Source: an uncultured Pelagibacteraceae bacterium (GTDB lineage Bacteria > Pseudomonadota > Alphaproteobacteria > Pelagibacterales > Pelagibacteraceae). From it: a stretch of 64,000 nucleotides of DNA. Location: the NCBI GenBank assembly GCA_902618855.1, contig CACNCD010000001.1, positions 62,001-126,000 on the forward strand, given 5' to 3'. This document shows positions 55,559 through 63,451 of this stretch, piece by piece. Below the pieces are notes generated by a model, which ran no database searches, had not been told where the DNA came from, and was given only the letters and a program-made list of their open reading frames with translations. Within the stretch, counting starts at the first letter, position 1, and each line of letters begins with the position of its first letter. The position numbers and the translations under genes were made by a program.

Positions 55559-55703
55559 TGAAGTAGATAATAATTCAGATGAATTAAACGACATATGTGA
55601 GGATTGTAAAAAAGAGGACATAAGTGTATCTCAAAATTTAATATTAACAGGATTTAAAATTTGTGAGTCTTGTAGACTTTCAAAAAATATTTTTCCAGTT
55701 TAA
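55551..55703 (+). CDS. Tiny CxxC/CxxC zinc-ribbon-like protein, 50 aa
   Basis: A 50-residue ORF with a CEDC pair at 16-19 and a CESC pair at 38-41, spaced as in a zinc ribbon, between a Glu/Asp-rich head (NEVDNNSDELND) and a basic tail. ATG 55551 overlaps the DUF3726 stop by 8 bases, the same spacing used elsewhere in the window, and the gene ends against the convergent Yip1-family gene (4-base overlap). The paired CxxC motifs make chance coding unlikely. It completes the dipeptidase operon. Confidence 0.65.
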   Translation: MINEVDNNSDELNDICEDCKKEDISVSQNLILTGFKICESCRLSKNIFPV

Positions 55704-56245
55704 CTTATAGTGCTTACTGGTAAAGAATTTAATCTGCTCATAACAAAAGATATAGAGATGAAAGCAATTATTAAAAACGATAAAATTACTACTCCAAAAG
55801 CTTTAAAATTTGATTTTAGATTTAATGTTTGCTTAGTTGCGATTATTAATCCTGCAAATATCCAAAATTGAGTAATAAAAATTATTGGAATTAATAAATC
55901 AGGTGTTACAGCAAAAAATCTTAATATCCCAGGTGCATGAGCATATCCAACGCTTATTAAAACTTTCTTAAAAGGAACTTTGGTGTCTTTATCGGGGAAC
56001 AATTTAACGCCAATAACATATATAAATAATGCCCAAACTAACCAAGTAAAAATTGCAGTCAAACCAGATAAGCCAATTGCTGTTTTTACAATTGTGTTTG
56101 CAGCAACAGCGCCAGCTACACCATCTAATATCATTATAAGACCAGCAAAATATATTGCTGCTTCACCAAAATTAGAATTATCCCGATAAAGAGTCTTATC
56201 TAATTTTAAGGAACGAAAAAAAATATTTAAAAACTCTCCAAACAT
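55700..56245 (-). CDS. Yip1-domain membrane protein
   Basis: 181 residues with about five hydrophobic helices: a segment near 30-50, GLTAIFTWLVWALFIYVIGV, and GYAHAPGILRFFAV followed by two more. The GYAHAPGIL motif and overall topology fit the Yip1 family, whose bacterial members have unclear roles in membranes. ATG 56245 is chosen over an upstream TTG overlapping the hydrolase stop. The alpha/beta hydrolase gene lies just upstream, 2 bases away. Confidence 0.75.
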   Translation of the reverse strand: MFGEFLNIFFRSLKLDKTLYRDNSNFGEAAIYFAGLIMILDGVAGAVAANTIVKTAIGLSGLTAIFTWLVWALFIYVIGVKLFPDKDTKVPFKKVLISVGYAHAPGILRFFAVTPDLLIPIIFITQFWIFAGLIIATKQTLNLKSNFKAFGVVILSFLIIAFISISFVMSRLNSLPVSTIS

Positions 56246-56247
56246 GT

Positions 56248-56907
56248 TCAAAATAATGTAGTCTCTTTTTTAATATATTTATTCAAAACTTTAGTTAAAC
56301 TCTCTTCTGATTTTGCGAAAAAATGGTTTGCATCATTGACTGGTTGAAATTCAACTTTTATTCCCTTTTGTGATGATAATCTTTTATTTAATTCATCAAT
56401 TGATTCAATAGGAACTAACTCGTCCTTTTTACCATAAACCATTAAACCCGAGGTAGGGCAAGGTGATAAAAAAGAAAAATCATACACATTTGGTTGAGGA
56501 GAAATAGCAATAAATCTATTTATCTCTGGTCTTCTCATCAATAATTGCATAGCTATCAAAGATCCAAAAGAAAAACCTGATATCCAGCATTGCGAATTAT
56601 CAAAATTTTCTTTTTCTAACCAATCCAAAGCTGCAGCTGCATCAGCCAATTCACCTTGTCCGTTATCAAAATCTCCATCACTTTTTCCTACCCCTCTAAA
56701 GTTAACTCTACAAACTGAAAAATCATTATCCATAAATGAGTGAAAAGTTTCCACAACAACTTTATTATTCATTGTACCTCCGTATTGCGGATGTGGTTGA
56801 AGCACTAAAGCAATAGGTGATGTATTTTTTTTACTTTTAAAATATTTTGCTTCAAGTCTTCCTGCGGGACCAGGAATAAATATTTCTACAATTTTATTCT
56901 TATCCAT
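56248..56907 (-). CDS. Small alpha/beta hydrolase
   Basis: 219 residues. LVLQPHPQYGGTMNN resembles the oxyanion region, VNFRGVGKSDG, the nucleophile elbow GFSFGSLIA (Ser), YGKKDELVPI (Asp) and NDANHFFAKS (His) give the catalytic triad. Such short proteins are commonly esterases or lipases of unknown substrate. The 147-base gap to iscR carries a divergent promoter region for both directions. It reads into the Yip1-family gene. Confidence 0.85.
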   Translation of the reverse strand: MDKNKIVEIFIPGPAGRLEAKYFKSKKNTSPIALVLQPHPQYGGTMNNKVVVETFHSFMDNDFSVCRVNFRGVGKSDGDFDNGQGELADAAAALDWLEKENFDNSQCWISGFSFGSLIAMQLLMRRPEINRFIAISPQPNVYDFSFLSPCPTSGLMVYGKKDELVPIESIDELNKRLSSQKGIKVEFQPVNDANHFFAKSEESLTKVLNKYIKKETTLF

Positions 56908-56998
56908 AAATGCAATTGATAATTAATCTCAAAAATTTTTAAGTTATTAAAAATATGTCTACCATATGTGGGTGACAAATTGCTATTTTTAATTATAT

Positions 56999-57023
56999 AA
57001 ACTTGACTATTTTAGTATGGTAT
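56999..57023. promoter_or_regulatory. Candidate IscR-type operator before iscR-suf
   Basis: The 25 bases starting AAACTTGACTATTTTAGT match the E. coli IscR type 1 consensus (ATASYYGACTRWWWYAGTCRRSTAT) at 22 of 25 positions, by eye. It overlaps the candidate -35 hexamer TTGACT (57003-57008), with a TATATA/TATAAA -10 near 57025-57032. Binding by the encoded IscR would block RNA polymerase and give autoregulation of the suf operon. Confidence 0.7.
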
Positions 57024-57054
57024 ATATATAAACTCCTGCAATTAAAGGATTTTT

Positions 57055-57480
57055 ATGAAACTTAGTACAAAAGGAAGATATGCTGTGATGGCACTGGCAG
57101 ATATAGCCAAGTTTGATGGTGAAAGACCTGTATCGCTTAGAGATATATCTCTTAGACAAGGTATATCATTGCTTTATTTAGAGCAGATTTTTTCAATGCT
57201 AAAAAAAAATCAAATTGTAACGAGTGTTAGGGGTTCCAATGGTGGTTATAAATTAACTAAAAGTCCTGAACAAATAAAAATTTCAAATATTTTTTCTGCA
57301 GTTCAAGAAAATATTAAAACAGTTGGATGTAAAAAAGAATCCAAAAAAGGTTGTAATGGAAAGTCTGCAAAATGCATTACGCACAACTTATGGGATGAGT
57401 TGGAACTACATATAAACGAATTTTTTAACAAAAAGAATCTTAGTGATTTAGTTAAGGGTAAAAATGAAAACAGAGTCTAG
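57055..57480 (+). CDS. iscR: Rrf2-family iron-sulphur regulator IscR
   Basis: 141 residues. The winged HTH with [13 protein letters not shown] at the N-terminus, [22 protein letters not shown] and RGSNGGYKL matches IscR. Cluster ligands are Cys92, Cys100, Cys107 with His110, the [2Fe-2S] triad plus His. It senses cluster status and represses Fe-S assembly genes. An IscR-type box lies just upstream, so negative autoregulation is likely, and sufB follows with a 17-base overlap. Confidence 0.93.
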   Translation: MKLSTKGRYAVMALADIAKFDGERPVSLRDISLRQGISLLYLEQIFSMLKKNQIVTSVRGSNGGYKLTKSPEQIKISNIFSAVQENIKTVGCKKESKKGCNGKSAKCITHNLWDELELHINEFFNKKNLSDLVKGKNENRV

Positions 57481-58924
57481 TCAAAATTCTCGAGAAAAAG
57501 AAATTGAGAAGTTAAAAAAATACAAATACGGATTTTCAACTGATATAGAAAATACTAAAGCTCCAAAGGGATTAAATGAGGAAGTAATTAGATTTATTTC
57601 TAATATTAAAAAAGAACCAAAATGGCTTTTAGATTGGAGATTGAAAGCATATCAAAGACTTAAAGTTCTAAAAGAACCAAACTGGCAAAAGCCAAAATAT
57701 CCAAAAATAAACTATCAAGATTTGTATTATTATTCAGCTCCAAAAAGCTTTAAAGAAAAACCCAAAAGTTTAGATGAACTGGATCCTAAATTATTAGAAA
57801 CTTATAAAAAATTAGGTATACCTTTGCAGGAACAAAAAAGATTAAATAATATAGCTGTAGATGCAGTTTTCGACTCAGTTTCTGTTGCAACTACTTTTAA
57901 AGATAAATTAACTGAAAAAGGAATAATATTTTGTTCTATATCTGAAGCGATACAAAAACATCCTGAACTTGTAAAAAAATATTTAGGATCTGTTATACCT
58001 TTAACGGATCATTTTTTTGCAACATTAAACTCAGCGGTATTTACAGATGGTTCATTTGTGTATGTGCCTCCAGGAGTAAGATGTCCAATGGAATTATCAA
58101 CATACTTTAGAATTAATGCATCTGACACAGGACAATTCGAAAGAACTTTGATCATAGCTGATAAAGGGAGTTATGTAAGTTATCTAGAAGGTTGTACAGC
58201 TCCAATGCGAGATGAAAATCAATTACATGCAGCAAATGTTGAATTAATTGCTCTTGATGATGCAGAAATAAAATATTCTACAGTTCAAAATTGGTATCCA
58301 GGTGACAAAGATGGGAAGGGTGGCATATATAACTTTGTAACTAAAAGAGGACTTTGCAAAGGAATAAATTCAAAAATTTCGTGGACGCAAGTAGAAACAG
58401 GTTCAGCAATTACATGGAAATATCCAAGTTGTATTTTAAAAGGCGATAATTCAATTGGAGAATTTTATTCTATCGCAATAACTAATAATCATCAAAAGGC
58501 TGATACTGGCACTAAAATGATTCATTTGGGAAAAAATACTAAGAGTAAAATTATTTCTAAAGGTATAAGCGCTGGGTTTTCAGATATGACATACAGAGGA
58601 TTAGTCGATATTTCTAAAAAGGCAGATAACTCAAGAAATTATACTCAATGCGATTCACTTCTTATGGGCAATAAATGTGGCGCTCACACTGTTCCTTACA
58701 TTACAAATAAAAACTCTGGATCAAATTTAGCTCATGAGGCTACCACATCAAAAATTAGCGAGGAGCAGTTACATTATTGTCAACAAAGGGGTTTGAATTC
58801 CGAAGAAGCTGTAGGATTAATTGTTAATGGTTTTTGTAAAGAAGTTCTTCAACAGTTACCGATGGAGTTTGCGGTAGAAGCTCAAAAATTAGTAGGAATT
58901 AGCTTAGAGGGGAGCGTGGGTTAA
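57464..58924 (+). CDS. sufB: Fe-S cluster scaffold SufB
   Basis: 486 residues. [74 protein letters not shown] and [15 protein letters not shown] are SufB hallmarks. With SufC and SufD it forms the SufBC2D scaffold that builds clusters on a cytoplasmic complex. The start lies inside the end of iscR, so translation is coupled to the regulator. Confidence 0.96.
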   Translation: MKTESSQNSREKEIEKLKKYKYGFSTDIENTKAPKGLNEEVIRFISNIKKEPKWLLDWRLKAYQRLKVLKEPNWQKPKYPKINYQDLYYYSAPKSFKEKPKSLDELDPKLLETYKKLGIPLQEQKRLNNIAVDAVFDSVSVATTFKDKLTEKGIIFCSISEAIQKHPELVKKYLGSVIPLTDHFFATLNSAVFTDGSFVYVPPGVRCPMELSTYFRINASDTGQFERTLIIADKGSYVSYLEGCTAPMRDENQLHAANVELIALDDAEIKYSTVQNWYPGDKDGKGGIYNFVTKRGLCKGINSKISWTQVETGSAITWKYPSCILKGDNSIGEFYSIAITNNHQKADTGTKMIHLGKNTKSKIISKGISAGFSDMTYRGLVDISKKADNSRNYTQCDSLLMGNKCGAHTVPYITNKNSGSNLAHEATTSKISEEQLHYCQQRGLNSEEAVGLIVNGFCKEVLQQLPMEFAVEAQKLVGISLEGSVG

Positions 58925-59659
58925 GTGCTTAAAATTAATAATTTAAAAGCTAAAGTTGGAGAAAAATCTATTTTAAATGATTTTTCACTAGATATAAAAC
59001 CAGGTGAAGTGCATGCAATTATGGGGCCTAATGGATCTGGAAAAAGCACTTTGTCAAATATTTTGTCAGGAAAAAAAGGGTATGATGTATCCGGTGAAAT
59101 AAAATTTGAGGGTATCGATCTATTTTCACTCGAGACCGAAGAGAGAGCTCATAAAGGTATTTTTTTAGCATTTCAATATCCATTAGAAATACCTGGGGTA
59201 AATACAAATATATTTTTAAAAACTTCTCTTAATGCAATCAGAAAAGCCAGGGGAGAAAAAGAGTTAGATGCTCTAGAATTTTTAAAGTTAGTTAAGCAAA
59301 AATCAAAAGAATTAAAATTTGATGAGGAAAAACTAAATAGACAATTAAATGTTGGTTTTTCTGGTGGTGAAAAGAAAAAGAACGAAATTTTACAAATGTC
59401 AATTTTAAATCCTAAACTTTCTATATTAGATGAAACAGATTCAGGACTAGATATAGATGCACTTAAAACTGTTGCACAAGGAGTTAATGCTTTAAGAAAA
59501 AAAAATAATTCCTTTCTAATCATTACACATTATCAAAGACTTCTTGATTATATTAAACCAGATCATGTTCATGTTTTAATGAATGGAAAGATTACTAAAT
59601 CAGGTGGTCCTGAACTTGCACTTGAATTAGAGAAGAAAGGTTATGAAGGTCTAAACTAA
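58925..59659 (+). CDS. sufC: Fe-S assembly ATPase SufC
   Basis: 244 residues, ABC ATPase. Walker A GPNGSGKSTLSNIL, signature FSGGEKKKNEILQM, and Walker B LSILDETDSGLD are typical of SufC, which powers the SufBD scaffold. The Lys-rich signature 'SGGEKKKNE' is diagnostic for SufC. A GTG start immediately follows the sufB stop. Confidence 0.96.
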   Translation: MLKINNLKAKVGEKSILNDFSLDIKPGEVHAIMGPNGSGKSTLSNILSGKKGYDVSGEIKFEGIDLFSLETEERAHKGIFLAFQYPLEIPGVNTNIFLKTSLNAIRKARGEKELDALEFLKLVKQKSKELKFDEEKLNRQLNVGFSGGEKKKNEILQMSILNPKLSILDETDSGLDIDALKTVAQGVNALRKKNNSFLIITHYQRLLDYIKPDHVHVLMNGKITKSGGPELALELEKKGYEGLN

Positions 59660-60907
59660 ATGGAAAAACAATTAATTAGAGATTTTGAAAAATCGTTTGA
59701 AAATTCAAATTTAGATTCAAAAAAAATAAATTTTAAAAAAGAATTTTTAAATAAATTTATTAAAGAAGGGTTGCCTGGTAAAAATTTAGAAAATTGGAAG
59801 TATTCTGACTTAAGTAAAATTATTAAAACAGAAATTGGAGATTTAAGTTTTTATAATAATATATCACCTCCAAATAAAATTGATTCATCAATGTATCTTA
59901 GTGGATTCGAACATAATTCCATTGTTTTCATAAATGGTAGAGCTGAAAAAATTGATTTACAATTTGAGGAGAAAGATAAAGTAAAAATTTCAGAAGATTT
60001 TGAATTGGAAAAAACATCTTCAAATATTAACTCGTTGGTAAATTTAAATAATGCCTTCACAGAAAAGAATTTTGTATTGACTGTTAAAGAGAATTATTCT
60101 TTTAAAAAACCGTTGGTAATTTATCATTATACAAATAAGAAGATAAAATCTCAAAACCTTAATCTTAGACTAAACTTTGAATTAGAAAAAAATACTTCTT
60201 TAAAATTAATAGATATTTTAGACGATTTTTCAGAAAAAAATTTCATTAACACCTTTTATAATTTTAAATTAAATCAAGATGCAATTTTGAAGAATTATAA
60301 AGTAGATATTAAAAATAACAGTAATATTAAATATTCATTCACAAACATTGAGCAAGATAAAAATAGTTTATCAGAAACATTTATACTTTCATCAGGCTCA
60401 GCTTTTAATAAGAATGAAATCAACTGTAATTTAAATGGAAATTATTCCTCTGCGTTTGTAAATGGTATTTTATCTTTAAACAAAAAAAAACATCACGAAA
60501 TTAGAACAAGCGTAAATCATTTAACAGAGTCTACTAAAAGCTATCAATTAATAAAAAGTGTTTTAGAAAATAATGCAAGAGCTGTTTATCAAGGAAAAAT
60601 ATTTGTTAGCTCTGATGCACAGAAAACAGATGGATATCAACTTAGTAAAGCTATTCTACTTGAAGATACAACTGAATTTAATGCAAAACCAGAACTAGAA
60701 ATTTATGCTGATGATGTAAAATGTTCACATGGATCAGCATCTGGAAGTTTAAATGAAAATTCAATATTTTATATTATGTCAAGGGGACTTAACTATAAAG
60801 AAGCTAAAGAGCTTTTAATAAATGGTTTTTTATTAGATGTGATTAATAAAATTACTGATGAAGAAATTAAGAATTTAATTAAAAGTATGATCGGGTTAAA
60901 GGAATGA
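59660..60907 (+). CDS. sufD: Fe-S assembly scaffold partner SufD
   Basis: 415 residues. The C-terminal CSHGSASGSLNENSIFYIMSR and NYKEAKELLINGFLLDVINK are diagnostic of SufB/SufD proteins. The N-terminal half is poorly conserved and very Lys/Asn/Ile-rich. It pairs with SufB on the SufC ATPase dimer. No overlap separates it from sufC, and its stop overlaps sufS by 4 bases. Confidence 0.93.
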   Translation: MEKQLIRDFEKSFENSNLDSKKINFKKEFLNKFIKEGLPGKNLENWKYSDLSKIIKTEIGDLSFYNNISPPNKIDSSMYLSGFEHNSIVFINGRAEKIDLQFEEKDKVKISEDFELEKTSSNINSLVNLNNAFTEKNFVLTVKENYSFKKPLVIYHYTNKKIKSQNLNLRLNFELEKNTSLKLIDILDDFSEKNFINTFYNFKLNQDAILKNYKVDIKNNSNIKYSFTNIEQDKNSLSETFILSSGSAFNKNEINCNLNGNYSSAFVNGILSLNKKKHHEIRTSVNHLTESTKSYQLIKSVLENNARAVYQGKIFVSSDAQKTDGYQLSKAILLEDTTEFNAKPELEIYADDVKCSHGSASGSLNENSIFYIMSRGLNYKEAKELLINGFLLDVINKITDEEIKNLIKSMIGLKE

Positions 60908-62118
60908 ATATAGATAATATAAAAAAAGAATTTCCAATATTTAATCAAAAAATCCAAAATAATGATTTGGTATATTTGGATAGTGCAAATTCATCTCAAA
61001 AACCACAGATAGTAATTGATAGAATTTACGATTTCTATTCAAAGGAATTTTCTAATGTTGGAAGAAGCATTCATTATTTAGCTGTAGCAGCAACTAATAT
61101 GTATGAGAATACAAGGGTTTCCGTGCAAAAATTTATCAATGCAAAAGATAAAAATGAAATAGTTTTTACAAAAGGAGCTACAGAAGCTATCAATTTGGTG
61201 GCAAGTACATTTGGTCAGAAATATTTAAAATCAGGAGATGAGGTATTATTGACCGAATTAGAACACCATTCTAATTATGTCCCTTGGCATTATTTAAGAA
61301 AATCCAAGGGAGTAAAAATAGAGTTTGCTGATGTAAATGAAGATGGAGAAGTTACACTTGAGAGTATAGAAAAAAAAATTACATCTAAAACAAAAATTAT
61401 AGCTATCACTCATCTTTCCAATGTGACTGGTGCTATTTTACCTATTAAGGAAATAACACAACTAGCCCACTCAAAAAATATTCCAGTATTGGTAGATGGT
61501 TGTCAAGGAGCTCCACATTTAAAGTTGGATATGCAAGATTTAGATTGTGATTTTTATGCCATATCCTGTCATAAAATGTATGGACCAACAGGTTTAGGAA
61601 TTCTTTATGCAAAAAAAAAATGGTTAGAAGAATTACCGCCATACCAAGGTGGCGGAGGAATGATAGGTGAGGTAAAAAAAGAAGGCATCACTTACGGAGA
61701 TTTACCAAACAAGTATGAAGCTGGGACAATGCAAACAGCACAAGTGATCGCTTTTGATGAGTCTATAAAGTTTTTAAATAAAGTTGGAATAGAAAATATA
61801 TCAAAACATGAAAATGAAGTATTGATGTATGGAGAAGAAATACTCAGAAAAAATAACTCAGTTAAATTAATTGGAAATCCAAAAAATAAAGGTGGAGTTT
61901 TGTCTTTTACAATTGATGGAATACATCCACATGATATTGCTACTATTTTAGATGAAGACGGCGTTGCAATAAGAGCTGGACATCATTGTTGTCAAATTCT
62001 CCATGATAAATTAGGTTTACCTGCAACAGCGAGAGCCTCTCTAGGGGTTTATAATACTAAAGAAGATTTTGATATATTAGATAAAGCAATAAATAAAACC
62101 AAAAAAATTTTTAAATAA
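60904..62118 (+). CDS. sufS: Cysteine desulphurase SufS
   Basis: 404 residues, PLP-dependent class V fold. VTGAILPIKEI, the CHKMYGPTGLGILY segment with PLP Lys, RAGHHCCQIL with the catalytic Cys and PATARASLGVYNTKEDFD support SufS rather than IscS. It removes sulphur from cysteine and hands it to the SufU-like transferase encoded next, which feeds the SufBCD scaffold. The 4-base overlap with sufD links their translation. Confidence 0.95.
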   Translation: MNIDNIKKEFPIFNQKIQNNDLVYLDSANSSQKPQIVIDRIYDFYSKEFSNVGRSIHYLAVAATNMYENTRVSVQKFINAKDKNEIVFTKGATEAINLVASTFGQKYLKSGDEVLLTELEHHSNYVPWHYLRKSKGVKIEFADVNEDGEVTLESIEKKITSKTKIIAITHLSNVTGAILPIKEITQLAHSKNIPVLVDGCQGAPHLKLDMQDLDCDFYAISCHKMYGPTGLGILYAKKKWLEELPPYQGGGGMIGEVKKEGITYGDLPNKYEAGTMQTAQVIAFDESIKFLNKVGIENISKHENEVLMYGEEILRKNNSVKLIGNPKNKGGVLSFTIDGIHPHDIATILDEDGVAIRAGHHCCQILHDKLGLPATARASLGVYNTKEDFDILDKAINKTKKIFK

Positions 62119-62592
62119 ATGAACTTAAAAGAACTTTATCAAGAAATAATTTTAGACCATGGAAAAAACCCAAGAAATTTAAGAAAGACTGATAATTTTA
62201 ATAAAGATGCAAAGGGACATAATCCTTTGTGTGGAGATAAAGTTCATGTTTATTTAAAACTTGATGAAAGTAAAAAAGTAGAAGATATATCTTTTGAAGG
62301 CCAGGGATGTGCGATATCAATGGCATCAGCTTCTATTATGACTAGCATGGTAAAAGGTAAGGAAGAGCACGAGGTAAAAGAGATAGTAAATGACTTCTTG
62401 GAAATGATTAAAGAAAAAGAAACTCTAAACACAAAGCTTTTAAGTGAAGACGAAAAAACTAAATTAATGTGTTTGTCGGGAGTTAAACAGTACCCAATGC
62501 GAGTAAAATGTGCTACACTGTCATGGCATACTTTAACATCTGCTATTGATAAATCTCAGAACGAAATTAATATGGAAAGTATGGAAGTCTAA
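62119..62592 (+). CDS. sufU: SufU-type sulphur-transfer protein
   Basis: 157 residues of the IscU fold: NPLCGDKVHVYL with the first Cys, FEGQGCAISMASASIMT with the second, and MRVKCATLSWHTL with the third. A longer segment of about 20 residues sits between the second and third Cys compared with IscU (DFLEMIKEKETL... ), which identifies SufU, a zinc-bearing sulphur transferase partner of SufS rather than a scaffold. Proteobacterial suf operons often use SufE instead, so SufU is notable here. Confidence 0.88.
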   Translation: MNLKELYQEIILDHGKNPRNLRKTDNFNKDAKGHNPLCGDKVHVYLKLDESKKVEDISFEGQGCAISMASASIMTSMVKGKEEHEVKEIVNDFLEMIKEKETLNTKLLSEDEKTKLMCLSGVKQYPMRVKCATLSWHTLTSAIDKSQNEINMESMEV

Positions 62593-62888
62593 TGAATTTA
62601 AAAGATAAAGTTATTGCAGAAATAAAAAAAATCTATGATCCTGAAATTCCTGTTAATATTTACGAATTAGGTTTAATTTACGATATTTCAGTTAAGGACA
62701 AAGATATAAGTGTAAAAATGACACTAACAACACCTAATTGTCCAGTAGCTGAAAGTTTACCCAAAGAAGTGAAAGATAGCATTATGGCAATTAAAGAAGT
62801 TGGGAAGGTTGATCTTGATTTGGTTTGGGATCCTCCATGGGATAAGTCAATGATGTCTGAGGCTGCAAAATTGGAATTAAATTTATGA
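62592..62888 (+). CDS. sufT: MIP18/DUF59 family protein, SufT-like
   Basis: 98 residues. YDPEIPVNIYELGLIYDISV and MTLTTPNCPVAESLPKEV with a Cys, then VDLDLVWDPPWDKSMMSE are the DUF59/MIP18 pattern seen in SufT, which helps mature Fe-S proteins. It overlaps sufU by 1 base and sufA by 4. Confidence 0.92.
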   Translation: MNLKDKVIAEIKKIYDPEIPVNIYELGLIYDISVKDKDISVKMTLTTPNCPVAESLPKEVKDSIMAIKEVGKVDLDLVWDPPWDKSMMSEAAKLELNL

Positions 62889-63220
62889 CAAAACAAATAA
62901 TAACCTTAAGTGATAATGCCGCTAAAAGAATTAAAGAGATAATGTCATCAGCTGATGATAATTCAGTAGGGGTGAGAGTTGGAGTTAAAAGTGGCGGATG
63001 TGCTGGCATGTCTTATGTTATGGAATATACAAAAGAAGCTAATCCAAATGACGAGATAATTGAGGATAAAGGGGTTAAGGTTTTTATTGACCCTTCAGCA
63101 GTAATGTATTTGCTTGGAACAGAGATGGATTACAAGAAAGAGGAATTTTCATCTTCTTTTGTTTTTAAAAATCCCAATGAAACTGAGCGTTGTGGATGTG
63201 GAGAGTCTTTTAAAATATAG
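62885..63220 (+). CDS. sufA: A-type iron-sulphur carrier SufA
   Basis: 111 residues, HesB/IscA fold. KSGGCAGMSYVMEY carries the first Cys and ERCGCGESF the closing Cys pair, the cluster-binding set. It carries clusters from SufBCD to apoproteins. It closes the iscR-sufBCDSUTA unit; no clear terminator follows in the 58 bases before the next small ORF. Confidence 0.94.
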   Translation: MTKQIITLSDNAAKRIKEIMSSADDNSVGVRVGVKSGGCAGMSYVMEYTKEANPNDEIIEDKGVKVFIDPSAVMYLLGTEMDYKKEEFSSSFVFKNPNETERCGCGESFKI

Positions 63221-63230
63221 TATAAGTTTT

Positions 63231-63262
63231 ATGCATATCTGCATTGCTATAAACGCATATCT
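63231..63262. repeat. Short repeats before the small basic ORF
   Basis: The octamer GCATATCT occurs at 63233-63240 and again at 63255-63262, 22 bases apart (two helical turns). The first copy lies within an inverted repeat ATGCA-TATC-TGCAT (63231-63244). The spacing and dyad are compatible with a DNA-binding site in front of the ORF at 63279, but the elements are short and the DNA is AT-rich. Confidence 0.4.
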
Positions 63263-63278
63263 ATGTTAGTGTGATTCT

Positions 63279-63449
63279 ATGAACGTATTTGAATTTAGGA
63301 ATTTGCTTAAGTCAGAAGATAAGAAAGCGAAGAGAAAATCTTTCTTTAGATCTTTCATAAAACCTGTTGAGTCAGGAGCGAATGGAACTCAAGATTACGT
63401 TGTTAAAAAAGGTATTGGCAAAAATAAAATAGCTTCTACAAGACAGTAA
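63279..63449 (+). CDS. Small basic protein, 56 aa
   Basis: A 56-residue ORF, MNVFEFRNLLKSEDKKAKRK then SFFRSFIKPVESG and a basic tail (VVKKGIGKNKIASTRQ), strongly basic with no membrane segment. It fills the space between sufA and the convergent glnA, ending 2 bases before the glnA stop. The composition looks like a real short protein or a nucleic-acid-binding peptide rather than random AT-rich frame. No family is recognised. Confidence 0.5.
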   Translation: MNVFEFRNLLKSEDKKAKRKSFFRSFIKPVESGANGTQDYVVKKGIGKNKIASTRQ

Positions 63450-63451
63450 TT

